In this document: one piece after another, positions 1 to 9,241 of the stretch
Layout of the letters: each line of letters opens with the position of its first letter
Numbering within the stretch: the stretch's first letter is position 1
Source of the DNA: Bacteroidetes bacterium MedPE-SWsnd-G2
GTDB taxonomy: Bacteria; Bacteroidota; Bacteroidia; Flavobacteriales; Flavobacteriaceae
Assembly: GCA_001874335.1 (NCBI GenBank)
Contig: MPDE01000007.1
Coordinates: 62,001 to 126,000, forward strand
Length of the DNA: 64,000 nucleotides
Reading direction: 5' to 3'
The notes under the pieces: model-generated
What the model was told of the DNA's origin: nothing
Databases searched by the model: none
What the model saw: only the letters and a program-made list of their open reading frames with translations
Translations under genes and position numbers: made by a program

Positions 1-780
1 ATAAATTTCGGACAACACAGAATCTCCTTGTAAACTTGCCTTTTTAAAAGCGTTTAATTCTATGGCAGTTCCGATAGGAGACAACGCGATAATACTATAA
101 AAATAGGAGGCAGAAGACCAGTCTGATTCAACTGTAATTCTATTACTTTTTAAAGGCCCCTTAAATGGTGCAATACTAATTGTATTGTTTTCAAAAGAAG
201 TTTCAACCCCTATTTCTTGTAATAAGTTAAGGGTCATATTTATATAAGGCACCGAAGTAATTTCTCCATTTAACTGAATACGCAATCCCTTGTTTAGACT
301 TGGTGCAATTAAACAAAGTGCAGATATGTATTGGCTACTAACATTAGCCTCCAAGGAAACTCTGCTTTTTAGTTGATCAATACCACAGATACGTAATGGA
401 GGATAACCTTCATTACCAGAATATTGAATATCTGCACCCATTTCTCTAAGCGCATCTACCAATATAGAAATTGGACGCTGCTGCATACGCTCTGATCCGG
501 TAAGGGAAAAACATTTATCTTTTTGAGTAGATAGATATGCAGTTAAAAAACGCATTGCTGTCCCTGCATGATGAATATCTAAATGCTCAAATTCTGAATT
601 CAAAGCTTTAGTCATAAGCTGTGAGTCATCAGAATTTGAGCAATTAAACAACTCCAATTTAGGATAGATGGCTTGTAAAACTAATAATCTATTGGTTTCA
701 CTTTTTGATCCCGTAATGGTGATGCTTTGATTAGAATTTATGTGGCTTTTTAATAAATTGAGATTCATTGAATTAATCAT
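1..780 (-). CDS. aroA: 3-phosphoshikimate 1-carboxyvinyltransferase (EPSP synthase), partial
   Basis: This gene makes EPSP from shikimate-3-phosphate and PEP, the penultimate step of the shikimate pathway in the cytoplasm. The first 260 codons lie in the window and the 3' end runs off the left edge. I read, in order, the family signatures ITGSKSETNR near the N terminus, GTAMRFLTA, a SERMQQRPI motif and VSSQYISAL, all typical of the enolpyruvyl transferase fold. An in-frame ATG at 768 is an equally plausible start. It lies 16 bases after the pyrophosphohydrolase stop and is probably the last visible gene of the rsgA-led operon. Chorismate from this pathway feeds the pheA-tyrA operon at 10979-14892. 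Confidence 0.93.
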   Translation of the reverse strand, partial: MINSMNLNLLKSHINSNQSITITGSKSETNRLLVLQAIYPKLELFNCSNSDDSQLMTKALNSEFEHLDIHHAGTAMRFLTAYLSTQKDKCFSLTGSERMQQRPISILVDALREMGADIQYSGNEGYPPLRICGIDQLKSRVSLEANVSSQYISALCLIAPSLNKGLRIQLNGEITSVPYINMTLNLLQEIGVETSFENNTISIAPFKGPLKSNRITVESDWSSASYFYSIIALSPIGTAIELNAFKKASLQGDSVLSEIY

Positions 781-796
781 TAACCCCAAAATTACC

Positions 797-1126
797 CTAT
801 TTTTTCAATTTTTCGTTATTATGATGCCTATCGTGATCCCTTTTTGTTTTTAAATCCAATTTTTTATCAAAAGCTTCTTGTAAATTCACACCTGTTTGAT
901 TTGCAAGACAAAGAACCACAAACATAACGTCTGCCAACTCCTCACCTAAATCTTTAGATTTGTCGCTTTCTTTTTCACTTTGTTCGCCATATCTGCGAGC
1001 AATAATTCGAGCCACTTCACCTACTTCTTCTGTAAGCTGAGCCATATTAGTTAGCTCATTAAAGTAGCGCACCCCGTGTTCCTTAATCCAATTATCGACC
1101 TCTAATTGGGCATTTTCAATATTCAT
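797..1126 (-). CDS. MazG-type nucleoside triphosphate pyrophosphohydrolase
   Basis: A 109-residue single-domain all-alpha NTP pyrophosphohydrolase of the MazG/dUTPase-like superfamily. It is expected to hydrolyse non-canonical or excess (d)NTPs to the monophosphate plus PPi. The metal-binding pattern is visible: Glu33-Glu34-x-x-Glu37 (LTEEVGEVA) followed by Glu63-x-x-Asp66 (GEELADVMF). This is about the size of the short MazG-like proteins and lacks the second repeat of E. coli MazG. Its ATG lies one base before the stop of the upstream DUF3857 gene, indicating cotranscription. The tail is Lys/His-rich. The substrate cannot be told from sequence. Confidence 0.88.
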   Translation of the reverse strand: MNIENAQLEVDNWIKEHGVRYFNELTNMAQLTEEVGEVARIIARRYGEQSEKESDKSKDLGEELADVMFVVLCLANQTGVNLQEAFDKKLDLKTKRDHDRHHNNEKLKK

Positions 1127-1127
1127 A

Positions 1128-3080
1128 TTACACCTTTTTAAGTACTATTTTCTCCAATTCCTTATCGATCATTACTTTAAAAAATTCTTTTAAGCCTGAA
1201 TAATCTTTAGGAAGTACAAAGGTCGTATTTAAATTAACATCAAACTTCAATTGCAAATATTTTCCATTCTCCTTTATGACATAGGTATATTTAGCATCAT
1301 CATCATTTAAAACAGAACCTTCTGTCTTAGGTAAGTGATCAACCACGTATCCCTCAGGCAGCATTATATTGACACTATAACTTTGCTTTCTTGGATATGA
1401 AAAGTTTATCGGGTAAGTTCTTGTGTCTTGCTTAAAAGGGTTCTCTGTTGTTGACAAAAATAGTAATGGAGAGAAATACAACTTTCCTCCAATTTCTTCT
1501 ATGGCATCTTCAAGATAGTAATCGTAGGACACTTTCAATGGTTGTAACAAATTAGACTTATTTTCAAGTTTAATTTCGCTTACTTCCAAACCATCTTTAT
1601 TTTTCTCTAAATGTTTTATATGATCCTCCTCACTTAAATACACATAATTATCTCTATAATTTTTGGCTATATAATTGTCTAAATTGGTTCTCACCTTTCC
1701 TTCAACAGACAAATCAGAGTTTATTTTAACATTTAAAGAAACTACTTCTTTAGAAATGCTTCTTGGAGAAAGGTTTACCCAAGTAGAACTTCCATTTGTT
1801 CTAATTAATCTACCTCTCCAATTCAACACTTTATCTGGCAACGTATTAAAAGTGGCATTTATATCACTGGCATCTAACAGTACAATTGCACCCTCTATCT
1901 CAATACCACAAATCACATAATTAAAGCCAGAACGCGTAGGAAATGTAGGTATCCCATTGTTTTTTGTGCTAATTAAAATTGGATTTGCATTTACACCAGC
2001 ATATCTCAACATTGTGATTAACATTAAATTTATGTCTGCTATATTTCCTGTTCCTTCTTTATAAGCTTTTCTAACGCCAAGTTTACTAAATTTAGAACTG
2101 AAGCCATCCCATTTCACCTTTCGCTTCACAAAATTATAAATCATAAAGGCTTTTTTACCTGGATTAGTTTCGGTTCCAATAACTGCATTCAAATCGTCTT
2201 CGAAATAATTACTTTTAGCCAATTGACCACCAAAACTTTCACTGTCATAAATAGACTTAGTAACCTTATCCCAATTTGATGCGAAAACCTCAATTGGTTC
2301 ATCTGGCCATCTAATTTCAGATAATTCCATTACTAATTTTGCTCTATAATTATTGATATTATCAACAAAAGGCTCTGCTTTTAAAGCTGGAATGTTCTTT
2401 TCGTCAATTCCTATATTGTTGTAGTAAAAATTAAATCCGTTTTGTCCATTTTTTTTCATTTCTACAATCTTAGGAATATAGAATGATTTAGGGTTCAACT
2501 TATTGTTATAAATAAAAAACTCTGGGGTACTGATTGAAACATCCATCTTTTGAACCGGAATAGAATATTGCAATGTGACATCATCAATAGCACTAAATGG
2601 GGAAACCACCTCATAGGTATATTCAATAACGCACCCTTCTGTTAAATTAGGGAGTGTAAAACTGCATTGTTTTAAATAATCGTTTAACCTTTCTCTAAAT
2701 ATTTGATCCTTGCTAATTTTCTCTTTTTTAACTTCACCATTTACAAGATTATAGGTTACGGCCTTAATATTAAATATTTTTTCCTTCCCACCTTTTACAT
2801 AATCATAGTATCTTATTTTTTTTGTGGCCCAATCAAATCCATCTTGGTTATAAATTTTAATTCTGGTTTGTATACGTCTTCTTTGAAGAAATCCTTCACC
2901 AGAAACATATTCAAACTTTATATGTTCTTTATTATATAGAAATACAGCATCTGCCGTTGAATCTGATTGGTATTGTTTTTCAAGTAATTCTTCTTTCGAC
3001 ACCTTCCCAAATTTATAATTTTGAGAGAATGATAATTGCGTTGTACAGATAAGTACAAAAATGATTTGATATAGTTTCAT
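1128..3080 (-). CDS. DUF3857/transglutaminase-like exported protein, active site lost (paralogue A)
   Basis: A 650-residue protein with a signal peptide (cut near SFSQ, residue 20), an N-terminal DUF3857 beta domain and a transglutaminase-like middle (about 310-405). It is the closest relative of the next gene: both begin MKLY and share NYKFGKVSKEELL. Aligned with the third paralogue (5140-7059), the position of the transglutaminase cysteine is Ile347 (context GTGNIADIN instead of GDCKGLT) and the histidine is Tyr388 (FNYVI instead of NHVI). An acidic residue (LLDASD) remains. I infer a non-catalytic periplasmic or surface protein, perhaps with a binding role. The function of the family is unknown. 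Confidence 0.85.
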   Translation of the reverse strand: MKLYQIIFVLICTTQLSFSQNYKFGKVSKEELLEKQYQSDSTADAVFLYNKEHIKFEYVSGEGFLQRRRIQTRIKIYNQDGFDWATKKIRYYDYVKGGKEKIFNIKAVTYNLVNGEVKKEKISKDQIFRERLNDYLKQCSFTLPNLTEGCVIEYTYEVVSPFSAIDDVTLQYSIPVQKMDVSISTPEFFIYNNKLNPKSFYIPKIVEMKKNGQNGFNFYYNNIGIDEKNIPALKAEPFVDNINNYRAKLVMELSEIRWPDEPIEVFASNWDKVTKSIYDSESFGGQLAKSNYFEDDLNAVIGTETNPGKKAFMIYNFVKRKVKWDGFSSKFSKLGVRKAYKEGTGNIADINLMLITMLRYAGVNANPILISTKNNGIPTFPTRSGFNYVICGIEIEGAIVLLDASDINATFNTLPDKVLNWRGRLIRTNGSSTWVNLSPRSISKEVVSLNVKINSDLSVEGKVRTNLDNYIAKNYRDNYVYLSEEDHIKHLEKNKDGLEVSEIKLENKSNLLQPLKVSYDYYLEDAIEEIGGKLYFSPLLFLSTTENPFKQDTRTYPINFSYPRKQSYSVNIMLPEGYVVDHLPKTEGSVLNDDDAKYTYVIKENGKYLQLKFDVNLNTTFVLPKDYSGLKEFFKVMIDKELEKIVLKKV

Positions 3081-3097
3081 CGGAATCGTAATTAAAA

Positions 3098-5137
3098 TTA
3101 AAGTTCAGTCTTTTTCAAGATTATTTTTTGATTTTGAGTATTAATTATCGCCTGATAAAAGGCTTTAAAAGACTGAAAGTCTTCAGGCAGTATTACTGGA
3201 TTACTAAGCTCTTCCTGAAAGGTAATTTGAAGATACTTGCCATTTTCTCTAATGATTAAGCTGTACATCCCTTCATCTGTATTAAAGTAAGACTTGGTAT
3301 TTTTAGGTTTTTCTGCTATTTCATATCCATCAGGAATAATAACATTTACCTTATAAACCATTTTTAAAGGATAGTTTAGATTAATTGGGTACAATCTTTT
3401 CTCTGACTTAAATGGATTGTCTTCAGAAGTTAAAAACAGTAAAGGTGATAAATACAAGTTTTCGCCAATCTCTTCAATACCGTCTTCAATTAGATAATTG
3501 AAACTTGTTTTTACTGGCAAAAACTCATTATGCTCATTTTCGAATTCTAATTCACTTATAATAATATTTCCATATTTTTTCTCTAAACCTTTGATGTGGT
3601 CTGCATCACTTATTCTTGCAAAATTCGTTCTGTATTCTCGTGCCAGATAATCAGTATAATTTGATCGCACTTTACCAGAAATAGATAAATCCTCATTTAC
3701 CATCGCATTTACAGAAATGGTTGACTGAGAATCGAATGATGGTATTAAATTAATCCAAGTAGAAGACCCATTTTCTCTTACCAACCTTCCTTTCCAATTC
3801 AAGACATAATCAGGTAATATGTTAAGTGAACCATACTTATCTGTTGCATCTAACAAACCAACCATACCTTCTGTTTCTATAGCACATATGACATAATCAA
3901 AACCATTGATTGTTGGAAACAATGGAATTCCGTTATTCTTTGTACTTACTAATACCGGGTTTGCCTTAATCCCAGCGGAATTAAGCATAGCTATTAAAAT
4001 AAAATTAATCTCAGACGAATTACCTACACCTTCTTTATAGGCGCGCCTCACTCCTACTGATGTGTACTTTCCATAATTTCCATTCCATTTCATTTTTGAC
4101 TTTACAAAATTGAAGATTTTAGCAGCTATTTCACTTAAATTGGTATTGTCACCCATTAATTTGACTAAATCATCTTGATAGTATGATTTTTTAGCAAGTT
4201 GTTGTCCAAAGTTTTCACTATCAAAAATTGTTTTTGCCACTTTAGACCAGTCTGTAGATCTGTAATTTTCTGGAGAATTTGGTAGTTTAATCGTCGATAA
4301 TTCTAAAATTAACTTTCCTTGATAATTGTAAATATTATTGACAAATGGCTCATCCTTTAAAGCCGGAATACTTTCAAGGTTTGAAGTAATAATGTTCTCA
4401 TAATACTTAAGAGTTCCTGTAGCAATCGCACTTTCCTTAGATCCTTTTAGGGAATACGTTTTTAAGGCATCTTTATCATTTCTATAAGTGTATTGAAATT
4501 CCCTGTTTTGTTTCGATTCTGCCAATCCTAAAGACAACTTAGAATTTGGATTCACATGTTTATCGTAAATAAAATATTCAGGAATTCGAATTTCAAGATC
4601 AAATTTATCAACAGGAATCATAAATTGAAAATCAATATCCTTTATTTCTTTATAAGGAGAAGAAATATCATATTCATACTCAAGTACAACTCCATCATCT
4701 ATTTTGGGAAATGTAAAAGAGTGCTTCTTATTATACTTATTAATTCGCTCCTCAAAAACTGCATCTTTTCCAAGTTTCACTTTTTCAACCTTACCGTTTT
4801 TCATAAAAAAAGTGTAACCTTTTAAATTTCTTAAGGTCTCACTTTGTTCATCGTTAAGATGGTAAAGACGTAATACTTTTGTTCCCCAATTTGATTTATT
4901 TTTATCATAAATTTTTACACGTTCATGAACATGACGATATTGTACAAAACCTTCCTGAGGATTATACTTAAATTTAAGCTCTACCTTTCTATATAATAAA
5001 ACCGTATGAGCTGCGGTATCTTTAGAATAAAACGTTGATAAAAGCTCTTCTTTTGAGACTTTTCCAAACTTGTAATTCTGAGTATATGTTAATTGAATTG
5101 TACAGAAAAGCACAAAGATAAATGTGTACAGTTTCAT
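3098..5137 (-). CDS. DUF3857/transglutaminase-like exported protein, active site lost (paralogue B)
   Basis: A 679-residue paralogue of the flanking gene. It has a signal peptide ending near TYTQ, the same NYKFGKVSKEELL motif after cleavage, a DUF3857 region and a degenerate transglutaminase core. Ser374 (GNSSEIN) stands where the catalytic Cys should be and Tyr415 (FDYVI) where the His should be. It is longer than paralogue A because of extra residues around 205-255. It starts 2 bases after the upstream DUF3857 gene and ends 17 bases before the next, so the three are one transcription unit. Similarity of A and B along their length points to tandem duplication after the active site was lost. 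Confidence 0.85.
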   Translation of the reverse strand: MKLYTFIFVLFCTIQLTYTQNYKFGKVSKEELLSTFYSKDTAAHTVLLYRKVELKFKYNPQEGFVQYRHVHERVKIYDKNKSNWGTKVLRLYHLNDEQSETLRNLKGYTFFMKNGKVEKVKLGKDAVFEERINKYNKKHSFTFPKIDDGVVLEYEYDISSPYKEIKDIDFQFMIPVDKFDLEIRIPEYFIYDKHVNPNSKLSLGLAESKQNREFQYTYRNDKDALKTYSLKGSKESAIATGTLKYYENIITSNLESIPALKDEPFVNNIYNYQGKLILELSTIKLPNSPENYRSTDWSKVAKTIFDSENFGQQLAKKSYYQDDLVKLMGDNTNLSEIAAKIFNFVKSKMKWNGNYGKYTSVGVRRAYKEGVGNSSEINFILIAMLNSAGIKANPVLVSTKNNGIPLFPTINGFDYVICAIETEGMVGLLDATDKYGSLNILPDYVLNWKGRLVRENGSSTWINLIPSFDSQSTISVNAMVNEDLSISGKVRSNYTDYLAREYRTNFARISDADHIKGLEKKYGNIIISELEFENEHNEFLPVKTSFNYLIEDGIEEIGENLYLSPLLFLTSEDNPFKSEKRLYPINLNYPLKMVYKVNVIIPDGYEIAEKPKNTKSYFNTDEGMYSLIIRENGKYLQITFQEELSNPVILPEDFQSFKAFYQAIINTQNQKIILKKTEL

Positions 5138-5139
5138 CC

Positions 5140-7059
5140 TTAAATCGATTTATTAATTAGGGCGATTTTTGCTTTATCATGCTTTACGACTTGTTTTCTA
5201 AAACTTCTAAATTCTGCGTAATCTTCTTTTGAAAATAATCCCGGATTTTGAACATACTTTCTTTTATAAAGTAATTTGTTTGAACCTAACTGAATTACCT
5301 CTGCATAATAGCTTCCAAATTGAGATTCAATATTTACTTTAGAAGGCATGGCTTCAACCTCCAGATTTTCATCTAAAACAATCTCAAATTCATCTACATC
5401 TGTATAGCCTCTTTCTAATTCAAAGTCATTATTTCTATTGGAGTACCTTGTTGGAATACTACCATAGCGATTTAATGCATTTGGTTGAAATAATATTCTA
5501 TTACCCGTTTTAGTGGCGTAATTATCTAATGATAACTTCACATCTATAGTGAATTTTATAGCCTCTTTATCATTGTTAAATGACATTTCGGTTAGATTTA
5601 CACTATTCAAATAATCCCAATAATTTTTAAGAGATAATAATTGCTTATCCTCGGTTAGCTTTTCCTTACCATCATAAAAACTATATTGATAACCCGTGGC
5701 TTCCAAATTCACTGAAGCAGATAACCCACCATTTATATCCAAATTTACCTTAGCTTTAGTTTCAAGTAAATTTTCTTCGGTAGTATATACTTTGGTATGA
5801 ACAATTTTTGCGCCTTCAGGTGTAATTACTATCACATCTCTATCATCAGTAAACCCAGCTATATAGCCAAATGGAGAAGTTTGACTTGTACATTCTAACC
5901 AAATATCATTTCCGTTATTGGGTAGATTTAATATCACATGATTGGTTTGTCCTAAAAATGAAACAAACTCCTTATCAACATCCACATTATTATCTCCAGA
6001 AGCATATAATCGCGTATAATTTGAAGGTACCCCTACAACATCTAACAAGGCTTTAGTGTAATTAGTTAACCCTTTACAATCACCATATTTTACACGATCA
6101 ACCTCTTCTGCTAAAATGGGTTGCATTCCTCCAATACCTTCTTGCACACTAATGTACCTCGTTCTGTCTTGAACGTATTTATAAACTAATTTTGCTTTTT
6201 CTATGGGATCTGAAACTTCTGCTACAAGAGCTTTGATTTCTGCTTTAGTTGACTCCGGAAGATTTAATCTATCTTTTAAAAGCTTATCATGCATCCAAAC
6301 TCCAATACTTTTCCAATCTTCAGCTGTACCTACATACCCTTCATAATAAAATTGTTTAGGCGCCACTTTTACAAAAGGGGTGAAATCAACAAACCTTTGG
6401 CTATAGGCTTCTGGTTTTATCGATTTCAAATTTTTGGCTTGATATAATACATACCCGTTTTTACTTTTATTAACTATATCAAAGCCTTCCAAATTTCCTT
6501 CTTTAATATTTACACCAATTGAAGAATCATAACTCACTTCGTACCTACTATTTTGAGTACTGACATAATACCCTTCAATAGGTCGCCAAAACGGAATATA
6601 AGCAGTATTTGAGCTTTGAGTAACTGATTGAAATTTTACAGTGTAAGGATATCCTGTTGGCGTGTATTCCATATACTTTACCCTACTGTCTTCGTAAAGG
6701 GAAAAGTTACTTACAGCAGATTCATCGGTAAAATCTCCTTTTTTATATTTTTGAATTTGTTTGCCAAATTGATTAAAAACTAGAGCCTCTAGTTTTTTAA
6801 CTGTAATACCATCATCATAACTTACTACCGCTCCTACATCATTCCTTCCTTCTTTATTTAAGACAGTAACAACTTTAGTAATTGTTGTGGTAATCGAATT
6901 TATACCATCAATTTCAACACTTGTATGACTGGATCTAACAACAGCATTTGACTTTTCTAGTAATTCTTGGGGTAAATTTAATATCGAGTAATTTTCATCC
7001 TCTTGAGCATAAGACGCTATAAATGAGAACAAAAAGAACACTTTTAATAGTGATCTCAT
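5140..7059 (-). CDS. DUF3857 domain transglutaminase-like exported protein, active site intact
   Basis: A 639-residue exported protein. I start it at the ATG at 7059 because the residues that follow (MRSLLKVFFLFSFIASYAQ) form a complete signal peptide; the upstream ATG at 7101 would put a non-signal segment in front. A DUF3857 beta domain is followed by a transglutaminase core with Cys328 in GDCKGLT, His374 in TNHVI and an acidic residue in WLECTSQ, so a Cys-His-acid triad is possible. The substrate and reaction (transamidation or peptidase) are not known. It is first of three tandem homologues; the two downstream copies have lost Cys and His. Confidence 0.86.
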   Translation of the reverse strand: MRSLLKVFFLFSFIASYAQEDENYSILNLPQELLEKSNAVVRSSHTSVEIDGINSITTTITKVVTVLNKEGRNDVGAVVSYDDGITVKKLEALVFNQFGKQIQKYKKGDFTDESAVSNFSLYEDSRVKYMEYTPTGYPYTVKFQSVTQSSNTAYIPFWRPIEGYYVSTQNSRYEVSYDSSIGVNIKEGNLEGFDIVNKSKNGYVLYQAKNLKSIKPEAYSQRFVDFTPFVKVAPKQFYYEGYVGTAEDWKSIGVWMHDKLLKDRLNLPESTKAEIKALVAEVSDPIEKAKLVYKYVQDRTRYISVQEGIGGMQPILAEEVDRVKYGDCKGLTNYTKALLDVVGVPSNYTRLYASGDNNVDVDKEFVSFLGQTNHVILNLPNNGNDIWLECTSQTSPFGYIAGFTDDRDVIVITPEGAKIVHTKVYTTEENLLETKAKVNLDINGGLSASVNLEATGYQYSFYDGKEKLTEDKQLLSLKNYWDYLNSVNLTEMSFNNDKEAIKFTIDVKLSLDNYATKTGNRILFQPNALNRYGSIPTRYSNRNNDFELERGYTDVDEFEIVLDENLEVEAMPSKVNIESQFGSYYAEVIQLGSNKLLYKRKYVQNPGLFSKEDYAEFRSFRKQVVKHDKAKIALINKSI

Positions 7060-7137
7060 TAGGGGTGTGTTTTTTGGTTCAAAAATCCCCCAAATGAACA
7101 AAAATTTAAAGATAAAACCTACAATTAATATAGAATT

Positions 7138-7590
7138 TTATTGCTTGTTTTTTGAATCAATAATAATTGTAACCGGTCCATCATTTACCAAGGATACCTT
7201 CATGTCTGCTCCAAATTCGCCAGACTGAACAGGTTTTGATACATAGGTTTGCAAGGAAGATTTAAACAAATTATATAAGGGCTTCGCCACAAGAGGTTTA
7301 GCTGCGTTAATATAGCTTGGCCTATTGCCCTTTTTGGTACTTGCATGCAAGGTAAATTGACTTACAACAATTACTTCGCCATCTATTTCTAAAAGTGAAT
7401 TATTCATGATACCTGAAGCATCATTAAAGATTCTAAGATTTACTATTTTTCTACAAAGCCAATCAATGTCTTCTTGAGTATCTTCATTTGTAATACCTAA
7501 CAACACCAAAACACCTTGACCAATTGAAGCTACTACTTCACCCTCAATAACCACCTTAGACTCCGAAACACGTTGTACTACAACTCTCAT
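7138..7590 (-). CDS. dtd: D-aminoacyl-tRNA deacylase
   Basis: A 150-residue D-Tyr-tRNA(Tyr)/Gly-tRNA(Ala) deacylase that removes mischarged D-amino acids and acts as a homodimer in the cytoplasm. The SQFTLHA motif (77-83) and the Gly-cisPro motif NDGPVT (136-141) of the DTD fold are present. I choose the ATG at 7590, not the one at 7602. It overlaps the rsgA stop as ATGA, a translational-coupling arrangement, and gives the family's usual MRVVVQRV N terminus and length. It is second in the rsgA operon. Confidence 0.95.
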   Translation of the reverse strand: MRVVVQRVSESKVVIEGEVVASIGQGVLVLLGITNEDTQEDIDWLCRKIVNLRIFNDASGIMNNSLLEIDGEVIVVSQFTLHASTKKGNRPSYINAAKPLVAKPLYNLFKSSLQTYVSKPVQSGEFGADMKVSLVNDGPVTIIIDSKNKQ

Positions 7591-8537
7591 TCTTTCTCCC
7601 AAATATCGGTTCTGTAATGCTCTTCATCTCCATCAAGAAGTTGCAAATAACTACGGTATCTTGAAAACGCTATTTCATCCCTATCCAAAGCTTCTTTAAC
7701 TGCGCATTTTGGCTCTTTTCGATGTAAGCAATTGTTAAACTTACAATCTTGTTTTAATGCGAAAAATTCTGGAAAGTAATCGCCTATTTCCTCCGGCTCC
7801 ATATCAACAACACCAAATCCTTTTATACCAGGAGTATCAATTATTTGAGCCCCAAATTGCAGATCAAACATTTCGGCAAATGTTGTTGTGTGTTGGCCTT
7901 GCATATGCTGACTCGATATCGATTTTGTTTTTAAATCTAATTCAGGCTCAATAGCATTAACCAAAGTTGATTTTCCAACACCCGAGTGACCAGCAAACAT
8001 ACTCACCTTATCGGTCATTAAGGATTTTACTTTGTCTATATTCTTTCCTGTTTTTGCAGAAATCCCGATACACTCGTAACCAATAGATCTGTAAAGGGCT
8101 GCCAAATATTTTACTTCTAACAAAGTCTCTTCATCATACACATCTATCTTATTAAACAATAAAATAGTTTTTACCGAATAGGCTTCGGCAGTGACTAAAA
8201 ACCGATCTATGAAACTGGTTAGCGTAGGAGGGTTATTAATAGTAACAAGTAAAAAAACCTGATCTATATTTGAAGCAATAATATGAGTTTGCTTAGATAA
8301 ATTAACCGACTTTCTTACAATATAATTTTTTCGTTCGTGAATGTCATTAATCACACCAGTAGTTTGATCATTATTAGTTTCTAAATCAAAACTAACTTCA
8401 TCACCTACCGAAATAGGATTAGTACTTTTTATCCCCTTCAGTCTAAATTTTCCTTTAATTCTGCATTCGTAAAATTTGCCATCTGTAGATTTAACGGCAT
8501 ACCAACTTCCAGTAGATTTGTAAACAACTCCTTTCAT
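7587..8537 (-). CDS. rsgA: Small ribosomal subunit biogenesis GTPase RsgA
   Basis: A 316-residue circularly permuted GTPase that matures the 30S subunit. Domains in order: an N-terminal OB fold; a G domain in permuted order with NKID (G4, 129-132), GHSGVGKST (P-loop, 183-191) and DTPG (G3, 234-237); and a C-terminal zinc knuckle with Cys265, Cys270, His272 and Cys278. Length and motif order are standard. It is the first gene of the minus-strand operon and diverges from the gene at 8732 over a 194-base region. That region holds only a weak candidate -7 box on this strand. Confidence 0.96.
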   Translation of the reverse strand: MKGVVYKSTGSWYAVKSTDGKFYECRIKGKFRLKGIKSTNPISVGDEVSFDLETNNDQTTGVINDIHERKNYIVRKSVNLSKQTHIIASNIDQVFLLVTINNPPTLTSFIDRFLVTAEAYSVKTILLFNKIDVYDEETLLEVKYLAALYRSIGYECIGISAKTGKNIDKVKSLMTDKVSMFAGHSGVGKSTLVNAIEPELDLKTKSISSQHMQGQHTTTFAEMFDLQFGAQIIDTPGIKGFGVVDMEPEEIGDYFPEFFALKQDCKFNNCLHRKEPKCAVKEALDRDEIAFSRYRSYLQLLDGDEEHYRTDIWEKE

Positions 8538-8731
8538 TGGTGCAAAGATGAAGAATATTGCCCAATGGACAAAACAAATACTATTATAGATGCTTTTGCA
8601 ATACTAAGTAGCTTATCGATTTTGAATTTAGTTCACGTAAAAACATTAACAACAATGTAACCACAACAAAAAAACACCACTATCTTTCTAAAAATCACTA
8701 CTTTAAAACTTTATTAACCAATTAAACAAAT

Positions 8732-9190
8732 ATGAAAAAATTACTTTTTATTGTAATGTTATCGTTATTTGCATTTATTGATGCAAATGCCCAAATCGAA
8801 TTTAAGGTTGTTACAAGTGTAGAATCTATTGTCCCTGCCGGAGTAGGAAGGTCAAGAATTATCTCTACAACCGAGGACAAAAATTATCAGGATTACACCA
8901 CTGTAAGAACGGACAACAAAGAAACAGACAAAAAAAACAAATCTGACAGAAGTGAAATTAGAGTAAAAAATTATGAAGAAACTAAGCTTTTAAATTTCTT
9001 TAATTTAGGCGGAATTAGATTTCAAAACATTGCTGCAAACGACGCTTTAATCACATCAAAGATTAACACCATGGTTGAAAATGGCTGGGAATTAGCTTTT
9101 GTAACTAGCGCAGTAGAAAGTGACGGTGGTAAAGGAGATGGTCAAGGTATATTTATTACCCGTTTTGTTTTTAAAAGAAATAAATCATAA
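8732..9190 (+). CDS. Exported protein of unknown function
   Basis: A 152-residue protein that I do not recognise. It has a clear signal peptide (MKKLLFIVMLSLFAFIDANA-Q, cleavage near residue 21). The mature part is rich in Lys/Asp/Asn around residues 50-75 and ends with a predicted beta-rich segment (NGWELAFVTS...IFITRFVFKR). There is no Cys, lipobox or transmembrane segment after the signal, so it is probably periplasmic or secreted. It stands alone between divergent rsgA and a convergent gene, with a strong terminator directly after it. Confidence 0.75.
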   Translation: MKKLLFIVMLSLFAFIDANAQIEFKVVTSVESIVPAGVGRSRIISTTEDKNYQDYTTVRTDNKETDKKNKSDRSEIRVKNYEETKLLNFFNLGGIRFQNIAANDALITSKINTMVENGWELAFVTSAVESDGGKGDGQGIFITRFVFKRNKS

Positions 9191-9204
9191 AAAAGGTTAA
9201 CCAT

Positions 9205-9240
9205 AAAAAAACGCTTCACAAATTGTGAAGCGTTTTTTTT
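9205..9240. terminator. Bidirectional intrinsic terminator
   Basis: A perfect 9-bp stem (CGCTTCACA 9212-9220 with TGTGAAGCG 9224-9232) and 3-base loop is flanked by an A run on the left and eight T on the right. It therefore works for the plus gene ending at 9190 and the minus gene ending at 9242. Confidence 0.92.
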
Positions 9241-9241
9241 A

